Part shown: one piece after another, positions 38,800 through 47,944 of the stretch | Layout: every line of letters starts with the position of its first letter | How positions within the stretch are numbered: position 1 is the first letter of the stretch | Origin: Pseudomonas graminis | GTDB lineage: Bacteria; Pseudomonadota; Gammaproteobacteria; Pseudomonadales; Pseudomonadaceae | Assembly (NCBI RefSeq): GCF_013201545.1 | Contig: NZ_CP053746.1 | Location: forward strand, 682,001 to 746,000 | Length of the DNA: 64,000 nt | Direction of reading: 5' to 3' | Notes under the pieces: model-generated | The model's database searches: none | Seen by the model: the letters and a program-made list of their open reading frames with translations, nothing else | Told to the model about the DNA's origin: nothing | Program-made: the position numbers and the translations under genes

Positions 38800-40014
38800 T
38801 CACACCGGATTGCAACCCGCCGCCTCGGCTTTCTCTTCAGAGAGATCGGGGCGGAACGGCTCAAGATTGAATTCATCTTTGTTGCGCGCGATGTTGAAGT
38901 GGCACACCAGTTGGCGGCGCATGCCACCGCCATCATTTTGTTTCCATTGAAAATCGTTTTTATACTTGCGGACCAGTTCGGCATACACCGCGTCAGAGCC
39001 TGAAGAACCCGTTTGCTTCTTGCCCAATTCGGTCAGCACGACCGACAGCGACCACTCCTCTTCTCCCGTGCCCGGGTCAGGGCGCAGTGCCCACGTGGCG
39101 GACTTGATATACCGATTGATTGTCTTGCCCGATTCAGAGACGGCCTGATCATCGGCGTCGCAGGCAAACGTTGCATCTTTAGACGGGGAGTCCGGAAGTG
39201 TCATTGCGATAATCGGCACCCAGATACCCGTTTGTGAGTAATAACGTTGTTGATCAAACCGGGCATCGTCCTTGCCGCCCCCAGGTTCGGGCAAATAGAA
39301 AAAAGCCTGAATCGGCAAGTCTTTATCAGGCGTTTCAGCACTCCAGGTATCCAGCCTGAGTTCATTCTGTTTATTGAACGACGTCTTTCCCATTTCGCGC
39401 ATGGCGCTCAGACTTGCATTGAAGTTGTCAGTTGCGTGCCGGTCCAGTGGATCGCGCACATCAAAGCCGCACTCATTGCGATTGTCGCCCTTGGTCTGCG
39501 TCTTGTACTGCTCTGCCCACTGGCGACCGGTCTCGATCTTTTGAGAAAAGCACTCAGCGCCTTTGCCTGGCGCGGTCGCCACCGGAGAGGAGCCGCAGCC
39601 CTTGTCGACCCGCGAATCAGTGCCGCCATCCATCGGGAACGAGCACAGCACGTTATAGGGGCTTTTGTCAGTCGGCAGCGCCTGAATCGGAAAAAGCACG
39701 TAGCCATTGTTTTCATAGCGGACGAGCCGGGAAAACTTGGCGTCCTTGCGCAGATAAGAGAACGATGTGCCGCCGCTTTTGACCGAGGCCGGGCTCGGGT
39801 CCCATGAATTGTAGTCGTCCGACGGAATGGTAGCCCTGAAGATAACCCCGTTGCACAAAAACGCAGGTGACGAGGCTTTGCCGCAGTTGTCTCGCGTATC
39901 GTAATACTGACGCGTCAGTGCCTTGGCCGTATCAGTGCAACTGGCCGCATAAACATCAGCGCTTTGCATCGCAATAACAAGTAGCGATACACCAAACGTA
40001 TTTGCGTTGACCAT
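38800..40014 (-). CDS. Secreted halovibrin-like protein, paralogue 2
   Basis: 404 aa, signal peptide of about 23 residues ending VYA, mature start ASCTDTAKALTRQYYDTRDNCG. Core block FLCNGVIFRATIPSDDYNSWDPSPASVKSGGTSFSYLRKDAKF is the family signature. C-terminal TWALRPDPGTGEEEWSLSVVLTELGKK, then FNLEPFRPDLSEEKAEAAGCNP. Full length and the best representative of the three. GGGAG precedes the ATG. The upstream 276 bp holds a palindrome (40161-40180) that may control it. Function not established; see paralogue 1. Confidence 0.72.
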   Translation of the reverse strand: MVNANTFGVSLLVIAMQSADVYAASCTDTAKALTRQYYDTRDNCGKASSPAFLCNGVIFRATIPSDDYNSWDPSPASVKSGGTSFSYLRKDAKFSRLVRYENNGYVLFPIQALPTDKSPYNVLCSFPMDGGTDSRVDKGCGSSPVATAPGKGAECFSQKIETGRQWAEQYKTQTKGDNRNECGFDVRDPLDRHATDNFNASLSAMREMGKTSFNKQNELRLDTWSAETPDKDLPIQAFFYLPEPGGGKDDARFDQQRYYSQTGIWVPIIAMTLPDSPSKDATFACDADDQAVSESGKTINRYIKSATWALRPDPGTGEEEWSLSVVLTELGKKQTGSSGSDAVYAELVRKYKNDFQWKQNDGGGMRRQLVCHFNIARNKDEFNLEPFRPDLSEEKAEAAGCNPV

Positions 40015-40160
40015 GACATGCTCTCCCGTCCTGGAATAAACCGTCCGACATCACTGAACATTGAGAATATCCAAGGCACAAGGGGGCACCGACGTTCTCA
40101 AGGACCGGACGAGTTTTTTTCACGTTGAAAGAAGAGAGTAAACCGAGTGTTTTTTTTAAC

Positions 40161-40180
40161 AACTGTCACAACTGACAGTT
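40161..40180. promoter_or_regulatory. Palindrome upstream of paralogue 2 (AACTGTCA-N4-TGACAGTT)
   Basis: Perfect 8-bp arms with 4-base centre, about 150 bp before the start codon of the gene at 38800-40014, beside an A/T run. No T-tract fits a terminator in either direction, so a protein site is preferred. Confidence 0.45.
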
Positions 40181-40250
40181 ACGACCGTCGTGCGTTAATC
40201 CTTCAGATTGATAGGCAATTAAAACAAAGCGATTATTCGGCACCGCGATA

Positions 40251-40273
40251 AAGCCCGGCATTGCGCCGGGCTT
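40251..40273 (-). terminator. Terminator of the GST gene
   Basis: AAGCCCGGC-N5-GCCGGGCTT, 9-bp arms 18 bp after the GST stop on the minus strand. Only a short T-stretch follows. Confidence 0.75.
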
Positions 40274-40290
40274 ATTTCCCAATCACCTAA

Positions 40291-41223
40291 TCAAACAGCC
40301 TTGATTTGAAAACCGAAACGCGGGAAGTGCACATGCACGGTGCCTGCGCGTTCATCTTCGCGACGCAGGATGATCGCTTCGCGCCCGCTGAAAATCAGCT
40401 CGCCCGCCACTGCGTCAACGCCGTAATCCACCGCCGACACGGTGACTGGCTGGCCGACGGTAAAGCCGTTGGGGTCGGTGAAATCTTCGTCAGGGATCGC
40501 CGCCGGGGTAGCAGCACGGGCGATCTCAACGGCGTCTCCCGAACTCAATTCACTCGGCGCACCATGCCCGAACGCAATAACGCGCTCGTACCAGCTCAAC
40601 ACCGCCGGATAGGCGTCAACGAGCGGGGACGTGACAGGGGTTTGTTTGAGGAACCACAAGGTGTGAGCGACCGAGAAGTCGGCAATCGAGGGCGCACCCA
40701 GGAGGAAATCACCGTTGCGCTCAAGCTGGGTTTCCAGACGCGCCATCAGCGTCGGCCATTGATGCTGCGCCACTTCCAGCGGCACGCGATTGGCGCTGCC
40801 GCCATTGAACAACGTGGCACGGTCGGCAACAAATGCCTTCACGGCCTCAGGCGGGACTTTGGCGAAACGCACAGCAAGGGATGCCGGCTGAAACACCAGG
40901 CTGACCGCATGCAGGAACAGCACCGAATCCGCCCACGCCGCGAGGCTCGCCGCCGTGAACTCCTGACCTTCGGGATAGAACGTGGGAGACGATTTTTCCT
41001 GCTCAAGACGCCGGGCGATCAATGCGGTGTCGCAGTAGATGTCGGCGCCAACTTGCAGAACCGGGGTTTTGCGATAGCCGCCGGTGAGGGGCATGAGGTC
41101 GGGCTTGGGCATGATCGACGGGATGTTGACCGAGCGCCATGACAGGCCTTTGAAGCCCAGCATCAGGCGGGCTTTCTCGGCAAAAAGTGACGTTGGATAG
41201 TGATGAAGAATCAACTCAGACAT
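40291..41223 (-). CDS. Glutathione S-transferase family protein with C-terminal extension
   Basis: About 310 aa. N-terminal thioredoxin-like half (LILHHYPTSLFAEKARLMLGFKGL, with KTPVLQVG cis-Pro and DTALIARRLE binding glutathione), helical C-half (ADFSVAHTLWFL), then an extension of about 90 residues ending FPRFGFQIK beyond the usual 200-220 aa. I use ATG 41221-41223 (MSELIL); an ATG four codons upstream is possible. Substrate unknown. Confidence 0.85.
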   Translation of the reverse strand: MSELILHHYPTSLFAEKARLMLGFKGLSWRSVNIPSIMPKPDLMPLTGGYRKTPVLQVGADIYCDTALIARRLEQEKSSPTFYPEGQEFTAASLAAWADSVLFLHAVSLVFQPASLAVRFAKVPPEAVKAFVADRATLFNGGSANRVPLEVAQHQWPTLMARLETQLERNGDFLLGAPSIADFSVAHTLWFLKQTPVTSPLVDAYPAVLSWYERVIAFGHGAPSELSSGDAVEIARAATPAAIPDEDFTDPNGFTVGQPVTVSAVDYGVDAVAGELIFSGREAIILRREDERAGTVHVHFPRFGFQIKAV

Positions 41224-41272
41224 GCTTCGGGCCATCCGCAGGGATAAAGCCCCAGCTTAGCCTCCTGCGCGC

Positions 41273-41596
41273 TTATGGCATACCCGCTCGGCCTGATGGC
41301 GCGGCATCACTCGGCTGGATGTAGCTGGCGGCGAGGTATTCCTTGGCGCTTTTACGCAGCTTTTTGATCAGGCGCTCCTGTCGCAAGGCGTCGCCCTTGT
41401 CGCGGCAGGCCTCCACATACACCAGCGCCATCGCCGGGCTCGAGCTGAAAAAGCGCGCGCCTTTGCCGGCTTGATGTTGGGCGAATCGGCGCTGCGGATC
41501 ATTGCTGATGCCGCAGTACAAAGAACCGTTGGCCGCGCGCACCAAGTACACGAACCAGGATTTAGCCACAGGTTCTGCGGGAGTCTGGACAGGCAC
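41273..41596 (-). CDS. GIY-YIG nuclease-family protein
   Basis: About 107 aa from GTG 41594-41596. [37 protein letters not shown] is the GIY-YIG core (YL..Y-CGI, catalytic Arg). C-terminal [17 protein letters not shown] is the usual basic end. The frame stays open 75 bp further to a TTG, but that extension has no family support. Small stand-alone GIY-YIG (UPF0213-like); DNA-processing role unknown. Confidence 0.8.
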   Translation of the reverse strand: MPVQTPAEPVAKSWFVYLVRAANGSLYCGISNDPQRRFAQHQAGKGARFFSSSPAMALVYVEACRDKGDALRQERLIKKLRKSAKEYLAASYIQPSDAAPSGRAGMP

Positions 41597-41804
41597 ACGA
41601 GGTTTCCGAAAGGTTTGGCGGAGGGTACACAGGAAGTTTCCTACCGTCGACCTTCCCGGAATGGACGCCAACCAACAACGGCAAGGGCCACGAACCTACG
41701 CACTCAATCCAACAACGCCTTATCCAAAATGCGCGTTGCCTACAGCATTGCCCCATCCGAGATCAGTAAGCTCATCACTCATTCCAAGGACGGAGCCATT
41801 CGAC

Positions 41805-42689
41805 ATGTTCAAGGCATTATCTATCACCGGCACCCTCGCCGCAGTTGCATTCAACATCGGTTCGGTGCAAGCCAGCGAGGGGGAAAACACCGCGAGGGCG
41901 ATGACTCGCCAGTACCACGACACACGAGAGTCATGCGGAGCGCAGTCGCCAGCGTTCGTCTGCTCGGGCATTTTCCTGCGGTCCACTCGGCCCTCACCCG
42001 CTTACCATTCGTGGGAACACAGTCCGAACTCAAAAGCCAAGGGAGGAGTGGCGTTCTCTTTCCTCCGGGCCGACGCTCCCATCAGCAGTCTGGCGGAGGA
42101 TGCACGCAGTGGCTATAGCCTGGCGCCGGTCAGCAACCGGCCAGCGGATACTCTGCAATACAGGGTCCTGTGTGCGTTTCCTACCGATGGCGACAGCTGG
42201 ACCCGTGACCAGGGAGGCTGCGGCGACAACCAACAGACCGCGCAGGTGGAAACCTTCTGCCACGAGCAAGGCATTCGAAGCGCCGAGGACTGGATCGTCA
42301 ACTACCAGCGCACCCCCGGAAACCCGGCGGAGCGCTATTTCAGCCAATGTGCGTTCGACATGCACACATCCCGTGACGGAGCTGCAGCGCGCGAGTTTAT
42401 GGAGAACCTCAAAGCGATGCGTTTACTCAACGGCGAGCCTTTCCCGTGGAACGAAATGGTGATCCAGGCCTGGGACGAGACGCAAAGTAACGGCGTGCCC
42501 ATTCAGTCGTTTTTCTATATCAGGGGGATGCCAGGCGGCCTGGAGCAGGCCCGATATGACCAGACGGATTACCACACAACCGTTGGACGCATCGTCCCGA
42601 TCATCGAGATCGGTCTGCCACGCGATGAGACGCAAAACGCCACGTTCATTTATCGCAGTTCGGATCAGGCCGTGAGTGAGCCGCAGTAA
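41805..42689 (+). CDS. Secreted halovibrin-like protein, paralogue 3 (C-terminally truncated)
   Basis: 294 aa, signal peptide ending VQA at residue 23. Aligns with paralogue 2 along its length: ARAMTRQYHDTRESCG, SGIFLRSTRPSPAYHSWEHSP, GGVAFSFLRADA, VPIIEIGLPRDETQNATFIYRSSDQAVSEPQ. It stops just where paralogue 2 continues for another 110 residues (DPGTGEEEW...GCNP). Beyond the stop is a hairpin and the converging SnoaL gene, so the C-terminal block is deleted rather than frameshifted. AAGGACGGAG precedes the ATG. May be functional as a shorter form or a decaying copy. Confidence 0.65.
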   Translation: MFKALSITGTLAAVAFNIGSVQASEGENTARAMTRQYHDTRESCGAQSPAFVCSGIFLRSTRPSPAYHSWEHSPNSKAKGGVAFSFLRADAPISSLAEDARSGYSLAPVSNRPADTLQYRVLCAFPTDGDSWTRDQGGCGDNQQTAQVETFCHEQGIRSAEDWIVNYQRTPGNPAERYFSQCAFDMHTSRDGAAAREFMENLKAMRLLNGEPFPWNEMVIQAWDETQSNGVPIQSFFYIRGMPGGLEQARYDQTDYHTTVGRIVPIIEIGLPRDETQNATFIYRSSDQAVSEPQ

Positions 42690-42700
42690 GCGAATCAAAC

Positions 42701-42724
42701 CCGCCAGGTCATCGCGCCTGGCGG
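42701..42724. terminator. Hairpin between paralogue 3 and SnoaL gene
   Basis: CCGCCAGG and CCTGGCGG with an 8-base loop, overlapping the 3' end of the convergent gene. Confidence 0.6.
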
Positions 42725-43194
42725 AATTTGCTCAGCCCTTCAGTTGCCTGACGACGAACCTTTGCGCGCAGCAACGGCGTCCAGCCCAGCAACAGGCCCC
42801 TCGTGCCCAGCGCCTGCCGCGCCCATCGCCACAGGTCAAACTGATCGTGGTGCTCGCAGATTTTGCCGTCGCGAAAAACAAACCGCGCCTGAATGTCGTT
42901 GACCACCGTGCGGCCGGTCTGGCTGAACAGGTAGGTCGCGACCCAGTGCGCCGCGCCAGTTGTGGCATCGGCACGAACGTGATCGAACACCACCGAAAAG
43001 TCACGGGCCCGGGAGGTCAGCATGCGCCACATGTCGCCGGCATCCCGCCCGTGCAACTCGCCAAACACCGGGTCGGAGAACACCACGTCCTCGCTGTAGC
43101 ACGCAGCCATCGCCTCGGCGTCGAGGCGGCTGAACGCCTCGTAGAAGCGCGTGATCACCGCGCTGTTGTGTTCGCTAGTAAAGGTCTCGCTCAT
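42709..43194 (-). CDS. SnoaL-like / NTF2-fold protein
   Basis: About 161 aa from ATG 43192-43194 (MSETFTSEH); an ATG five codons upstream is possible. NTF2-like cone fold pattern: ITRFYEAFSRLDAEAMAACYSEDVVFSDPVFGELHGRDAGDMWR and NDIQARFVFRDGKICEHHDQFDLWRWARQAL. Such proteins are often ketosteroid-isomerase-like or limonene-epoxide-hydrolase-like; no specific substrate is indicated. Confidence 0.85.
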   Translation of the reverse strand: MSETFTSEHNSAVITRFYEAFSRLDAEAMAACYSEDVVFSDPVFGELHGRDAGDMWRMLTSRARDFSVVFDHVRADATTGAAHWVATYLFSQTGRTVVNDIQARFVFRDGKICEHHDQFDLWRWARQALGTRGLLLGWTPLLRAKVRRQATEGLSKFRQAR

Positions 43195-43283
43195 GGGAAC
43201 GCCGTCCATGGATATAGGATGCCTGCACGATAAGCGGCCGCAGCGCGTTATGCCACGGGCATTCGCAAGAGAAATGCCGGCCC

Positions 43284-44591
43284 TCAGACTTTCTCGCTGG
43301 TCACGCCCACGTACAGCGCGCGCCCGGCGCCCAGACCAGCGATGATCGCGGCGATGCCGATGATGCCGAAGATCCAGCCCACCGAGTTCCAGTTTCCGGT
43401 CCAGTCATGCACGACGCCGACCGCGAAAGGTCCGAGCGACGCCAGGGTGTAGCCGAAGCCTTGGGCCATGCTCGACAGGTTGGCGGCGACATGTGAGTCC
43501 CGCGAGCGCAACACGATCAGGGTCAATGCCAGGCTGAACGTGCCGCCCTGCCCCACGCCGAGCACCACGGCCCAGCCCCATAACTGTTCAAGTGGCGCAT
43601 ACAGGCAGCCGAACAGACCGGCCAGTGTCAGCAGCATCACCAGCACAATGGCGATGCGCTGATCCTTGCCGCGAGTGGCCAGCCACGGCGCGGTCAGCGA
43701 GCTGACCAATTGCACCATGATCGAACCGGACAACAGCAGGCCGGCGTCAACGGCAGTCAGTCCTCGCCCGATCAGGATCGACGGCAGCCAGCCGAACACG
43801 ATGTAGGCCAGTGAGGACTGCAGGCCCATATAAAGGGTGACTTGCCAGGCCAGAGGATCGCGGCGCAAACCGCGTACCCGATAAGCCACCTGATGCTGGC
43901 CATGACGTTGACGCGTCTGCGGCCACCAAAAGATTGCAGCAAGAATTGCCGGGGCGATCCAGAAACCCAGGCCCAGTGTCCAGTCGCGGCCGTCGCCGTT
44001 ACCCAGCGCCTCGCTCAACGGAACCGTGGAGCCGGCCGCAACGGCGGCGCCCAGGCACAGCGCCATGGTGTAAACGCCCGTCATGGCACCGGCCTGCCTG
44101 GCGAAGTCACGTTTGACGATGCCGGGAAGCAGAACCCCGATAATGCCGATGCTGGCGCCAGCCATGATGCTGCCGGCGAACAGACCGAACTCGCCCAACG
44201 AGCTGCGCAGAATGATGCCGCAGGCCAAGGTCAGCAGAATGCCGAGTACCACGCGCTCACTGCCGAATCGCCGCGCAAGGATCGGCGCAAGGGGCGCGAA
44301 CAGGCCCAGGCACAACACCGGCAGCGTGGTCAGCAATCCGGCCGTGGCCGCAGAAAGTCCCAGGCTTCGTGACACCTCACTCAACAACGGCGCCATGCTC
44401 GACAACGCCGGACGCAGATTCAGCGCCACCAGTACCAGGCCTAATAACAGGAACCACGGGCGCTTGAGCACAGGATGTTGCTGCTGCACTTGCTCGTCAT
44501 CCGCTTCCGCGTCGATCAGCAGTTTGTCAATTTCATGGGGAGTCGAAGCATTGGAACGGGAACTGCTCGCCGTCGGCGCCTTGGTCGTCAT
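43284..44591 (-). CDS. MFS transporter, CynX/NimT family
   Basis: About 435 aa from MTTKAPTASSSRS. Hydrophilic N-tail of about 48 residues, then twelve predicted TM helices (RPWFLLLGLVLVALNLRPALSSM, SATAGLLTTLPVLCLGLFAPLAP, and others). ALNLRPALSS and GLFAPLAPILARRFG are CynX-type motifs. Cyanate or nitroimidazole-like substrates are family names only. A longer upstream frame exists without support. Isolated gene. Confidence 0.88.
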   Translation of the reverse strand: MTTKAPTASSSRSNASTPHEIDKLLIDAEADDEQVQQQHPVLKRPWFLLLGLVLVALNLRPALSSMAPLLSEVSRSLGLSAATAGLLTTLPVLCLGLFAPLAPILARRFGSERVVLGILLTLACGIILRSSLGEFGLFAGSIMAGASIGIIGVLLPGIVKRDFARQAGAMTGVYTMALCLGAAVAAGSTVPLSEALGNGDGRDWTLGLGFWIAPAILAAIFWWPQTRQRHGQHQVAYRVRGLRRDPLAWQVTLYMGLQSSLAYIVFGWLPSILIGRGLTAVDAGLLLSGSIMVQLVSSLTAPWLATRGKDQRIAIVLVMLLTLAGLFGCLYAPLEQLWGWAVVLGVGQGGTFSLALTLIVLRSRDSHVAANLSSMAQGFGYTLASLGPFAVGVVHDWTGNWNSVGWIFGIIGIAAIIAGLGAGRALYVGVTSEKV

Positions 44592-44737
44592 GGGATTCTC
44601 GTGGGGGCAGGAGGATGTAACAGCGCATTGCGCAAAGGAGTAATCCTGTTGGAGATCGGCAGAGAACACAAGTTTTACGAGGATTGGGTACAGTTTTGCG
44701 GTGGAGTACCCGCCCACTCCTCATATGATGACGTCCG

Positions 44738-44763
44738 TCTTCGCGAGCAAGCTTGCTCCCACA
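44738..44763. repeat. Single REP element of the GAGCGAGCTTGCTCGC type
   Basis: TCTTCGCGAGCAAGCTTGCT followed by CCCACA, in opposite orientation to the copies after gap. Stands alone upstream of the aapP terminator. Confidence 0.8.
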
Positions 44764-44767
44764 AAGT

Positions 44768-44792
44768 AAAAACCCGGGCACTAGGCCCGGGC
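44768..44792 (-). terminator. Terminator of the aap operon
   Basis: On the minus strand, CCCGGGC-CTAGT-GCCCGGG followed by TTTTTA, 23 bp past the aapP stop. Confidence 0.9.
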
Positions 44793-44814
44793 TCTTTGTG
44801 TTGCGGCTGCTGAC

Positions 44815-45579
44815 TCAGTGCAGGATCTGGCTGAGGAACAGCCTTGTACGGTCGCTTTGCGGATTATCGAAGAAGTCGTTCGGCGCGGCTTGTTCGACGA
44901 TCTCGCCTTTGTCCATGAAGATCACGCGGTTGGCGACGGTCCGGGCGAAACCCATCTCGTGGGTCACGCAGAGCATGGTCATGCCCTCTTCCGCCAGGCC
45001 GACCATGGTGTCGAGCACCTCTTTCACCATTTCCGGATCGAGGGCCGAGGTCGGCTCGTCGAACAGCATGATCTTCGGCTTCATGCACAGCGCGCGGGCA
45101 ATCGCCACACGCTGTTGCTGACCGCCGGAGAGCTGGCCCGGATATTTATGCGCTTGCTCGGGAATACGCACCCGCTCCAAATAATGCATGGCGATTTCTT
45201 CGGCCTTGCGCTTGGGCATCTTGCGCACCCACATTGGCGCCAGCGTGCAGTTCTGCAGGATGGTCAGGTGCGGGAACAGGTTGAAGTGCTGAAACACCAT
45301 GCCGACTTCGCGACGAATCGTCTCGATCTGCTTCAGGTCCGAAGTCAGCTCGGTGCCATCGACCACGATGCGACCCTGCTGGTGCTCCTCCAGACGGTTG
45401 AGGCAACGGATGGTCGTCGACTTGCCCGAACCCGACGGGCCGCACAACACAATGCGCTCGCCCTGACGTACGTTCAGGTTGATGTCTTTCAACACGTGGA
45501 ACTGGCCGTACCACTTGTGTACGCCTTCCATCCGGATCATGCCTTCGGCGCCCAGAGGCTTACTGATAGCTTCACTCAT
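44815..45579 (-). CDS. aapP: General L-amino acid ABC transporter ATPase AapP
   Basis: 254 aa. Walker [10 protein letters not shown], signature [15 protein letters not shown], Walker [16 protein letters not shown] and switch His VTHEMGF. Polar-amino-acid (PAAT) branch. ATG 45579 with AGGAG eight bases upstream; a GTG directly before is the alternative. Last of aapJQMP. Confidence 0.95.
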   Translation of the reverse strand: MSEAISKPLGAEGMIRMEGVHKWYGQFHVLKDINLNVRQGERIVLCGPSGSGKSTTIRCLNRLEEHQQGRIVVDGTELTSDLKQIETIRREVGMVFQHFNLFPHLTILQNCTLAPMWVRKMPKRKAEEIAMHYLERVRIPEQAHKYPGQLSGGQQQRVAIARALCMKPKIMLFDEPTSALDPEMVKEVLDTMVGLAEEGMTMLCVTHEMGFARTVANRVIFMDKGEIVEQAAPNDFFDNPQSDRTRLFLSQILH

Positions 45580-45589
45580 CACAAAACTC

Positions 45590-46687
45590 CTAACGCTTGT
45601 GGCCTGTGTCCAACTTACGCTCCAAATGCATGGAGTAGCGGGACATGCCGAAACAGAAGATCCAGAACACCAGGGCCGCGAACACGTAACCCTCGGTCGC
45701 CATGCCGAGCCACTTGGGGTCGGCGGCAGCTTGTTTGACGCTGTTGAGGAGGTCGAACAGGCCGATGATGATCACAAGGCTGGTGTCCTTGAACAACGCG
45801 ATCACGGTGTTGACCAGACCCGGAATGACCATCTTCAGGGCTTGCGGCAGAATCACCAGGCCCATGCGGCGCCAGTAGCCCAGGCCCATGGCCGCAGCCG
45901 CTTCGTACTGACCCTTGGGAATGGCCTGCATGCCGCCTCGAACCACCTCGGCCACGTACGCCGACTGGAACAGGATCACGCCGATCAACGCACGCAGCAA
46001 TTTGTCGAAGTTCATGCCTTCAGGCAGGAACAGCGGCAGCATCACCGAAGACATGAACAACACAGTGATTAATGGAACGCCTCGCCAGAACTCGATGAAC
46101 GTCACGCATAACACGCGAATGGCCGGCATCTCGGAGCGACGTCCCAGTGCCAGCACCACGCCCAGCGGCAATGCGCCGGCGATACCCACCGTGGCGATCA
46201 CCAGGGTCAGCATCAAGCCGCCCCACTGATTGGTGGCGACCTGGTCCAGGCCGAACACGCCGCCGTGCAGCAGGAAGTACGCGACGATCGGGTAGATGAA
46301 CAGGAACGACAGACCGTAGATCGCCTTGCGCGGCATCACTTTGATGAACAGCGGCGCGACGCCGATGATCGCCAGCCAGACGGTCAGATCAACCCTCCAG
46401 CGTAGTGCCTGCGGGTAGTAGCCGTACATGAACTGGCCGAAGCGCTGTTCGATGAACACCCAGCAGGCGCCGGCCTTGGTGCAGTCTTCGCGCGTGGTAC
46501 CGACCCAGTTGGCATCGAAGATGGCCCAACTCAGCAGCGGTGGAACAACCAGCCAGATCAGGTAGATCGCGAACAGGGTCAACAGCGTGTTGATCCAGCT
46601 CGAGAAAAGGTTCTGGCGCATCCATGCCACGGGGCCGAAGACTTTGCTCGGCGGTGGCATGTCGGGTTTGAAAGTATGGGATGTCAT
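45590..46687 (-). CDS. aapM: General L-amino acid ABC transporter permease AapM
   Basis: 365 aa, inner membrane. Long N-terminal segment, then TM helices and the EAA region ([39 protein letters not shown]). Ten base pairs before aapP. Partner of AapQ. Confidence 0.94.
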   Translation of the reverse strand: MTSHTFKPDMPPPSKVFGPVAWMRQNLFSSWINTLLTLFAIYLIWLVVPPLLSWAIFDANWVGTTREDCTKAGACWVFIEQRFGQFMYGYYPQALRWRVDLTVWLAIIGVAPLFIKVMPRKAIYGLSFLFIYPIVAYFLLHGGVFGLDQVATNQWGGLMLTLVIATVGIAGALPLGVVLALGRRSEMPAIRVLCVTFIEFWRGVPLITVLFMSSVMLPLFLPEGMNFDKLLRALIGVILFQSAYVAEVVRGGMQAIPKGQYEAAAAMGLGYWRRMGLVILPQALKMVIPGLVNTVIALFKDTSLVIIIGLFDLLNSVKQAAADPKWLGMATEGYVFAALVFWIFCFGMSRYSMHLERKLDTGHKR

Positions 46688-46697
46688 GCGCGTTTCC

Positions 46698-47879
46698 TCA
46701 CCGCTCGATCAGCGCAATGCGCTTGTTGTACCAGTTCATCAGCAGGGAAATGCTGATACTGATCGCCAGGTACACGCTCATGGTGATGGCAATGACTTCG
46801 ATGGCCTGACCGGTCTGGTTAAGCACGGTACCGGCGAACAGCGAAACCATTTCCGGATAACCGATACCGGCGGCCAGCGACGAGTTCTTCGCCAGGTTTA
46901 AGTATTGGCTGGTCAATGGCGGGATGATCACCCGCAGCGCCTGGGGAATGATGACCTTACGCAGTGTCGGCCCTGGACGCAGGCCCAGCGAACGTGCCGC
47001 TTCGGTCTGGCCGTGGCTCACGGACTTGATGCCCGAACGCACGATTTCGGCAATGAATGCCGCCGTGTACACCGTCAGGGCCAACGTCAGCGCCAGCAGT
47101 TCAGGAATCAATACCCAGCCGCCGACAAAGTTGAAGCCCTTGAGCTCAGGCAGTTGCCAGTGCACCGGCGCACCGAAGATCAGCGCGCAGAGCGCCGGGA
47201 TCACGATGAACAGCGCAAGGCCTGCCCAGAACTTGTGGAACGGTACGCCCGTGGCTTCGAAGCGCTTGTTCGCCCAACGGGTCATGAACACGATGGCAAC
47301 AATGGCCAGCACCACGCTGATCACGAACGGCCATGCCGCATCGGTGGCAATCGCGGCCGGCATGTTCAGGCCACGGCTGCTGACGAAGAACGAGCCGAGA
47401 AAGCCGTGGGCAGCCCGCGGCCCTGGCAGGGTCAGGAACACCGCGAAATACCAGAACAGGATCTGCAGCAGCGGCGGAATGTTACGGAAGACTTCAACGT
47501 AAACCGTGGCCAGCTTGTTGATGATCCAGTTGTTGGACAGACGCGCGACGCCGACGATGAAGCCCAGCAGGGTCGCAAGGATCACGCCGATGAATGTCAC
47601 CAGCAGCGTGTTGAGCAATCCGATCAGGAAAACCCGGGCGTAGGTGTCCGACTCCGTAAACGGAATCAGGTGCTGCGCGATGCCGAAGCCGGCACTGTTT
47701 TCAAGGAAACCGAAACCTGAGGTGATACCCCGGTGTTGCAGGTTGGTCTGGGTGTTATCGAACAGATACCAACCCATCGCGACTACGGCGACAACCGTAA
47801 TTATCTGAAATAGCCACGCACGCACTTTAGGGTCGCTGAGGCTGAGCCTCTGCTTGGGTGCGCTGATTTGATTTTGCAT
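46698..47879 (-). CDS. aapQ: General L-amino acid ABC transporter permease AapQ
   Basis: 393 aa. Large periplasmic/cytosolic insertions between TM helices, characteristic of AapQ. EAA loop EIVRSGIKSVSHGQTEAARSLGLRPGPTLRKVIIPQALR. Separated from aapJ by 65 bp with a strong hairpin, which probably sets more AapJ than permease. Confidence 0.94.
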   Translation of the reverse strand: MQNQISAPKQRLSLSDPKVRAWLFQIITVVAVVAMGWYLFDNTQTNLQHRGITSGFGFLENSAGFGIAQHLIPFTESDTYARVFLIGLLNTLLVTFIGVILATLLGFIVGVARLSNNWIINKLATVYVEVFRNIPPLLQILFWYFAVFLTLPGPRAAHGFLGSFFVSSRGLNMPAAIATDAAWPFVISVVLAIVAIVFMTRWANKRFEATGVPFHKFWAGLALFIVIPALCALIFGAPVHWQLPELKGFNFVGGWVLIPELLALTLALTVYTAAFIAEIVRSGIKSVSHGQTEAARSLGLRPGPTLRKVIIPQALRVIIPPLTSQYLNLAKNSSLAAGIGYPEMVSLFAGTVLNQTGQAIEVIAITMSVYLAISISISLLMNWYNKRIALIER

Positions 47880-47906
47880 GGAGTGCCCCGGAAGAAATGC
47901 AACAAA

Positions 47907-47937
47907 GCGCCCGGCTGCGATTCACGCAGCCGGGCGC
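47907..47937 (-). promoter_or_regulatory. 13-bp-stem hairpin between aapJ and aapQ
   Basis: GCGCCCGGCTGCG and CGCAGCCGGGCGC are exact 13-bp arms with a 5-base loop. No T-run follows on the minus strand, so it reads as an mRNA stabiliser or attenuator in an operon where the binding protein is needed in excess. Confidence 0.75.
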
Positions 47938-47944
47938 AGGTCAA

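Noticed and set aside
44592..44717. 42-residue N-terminal extension of the MFS transporter
   Set aside because: The translation is Cys-rich and unlike the family; ATG 44589-44591 gives a normal start.
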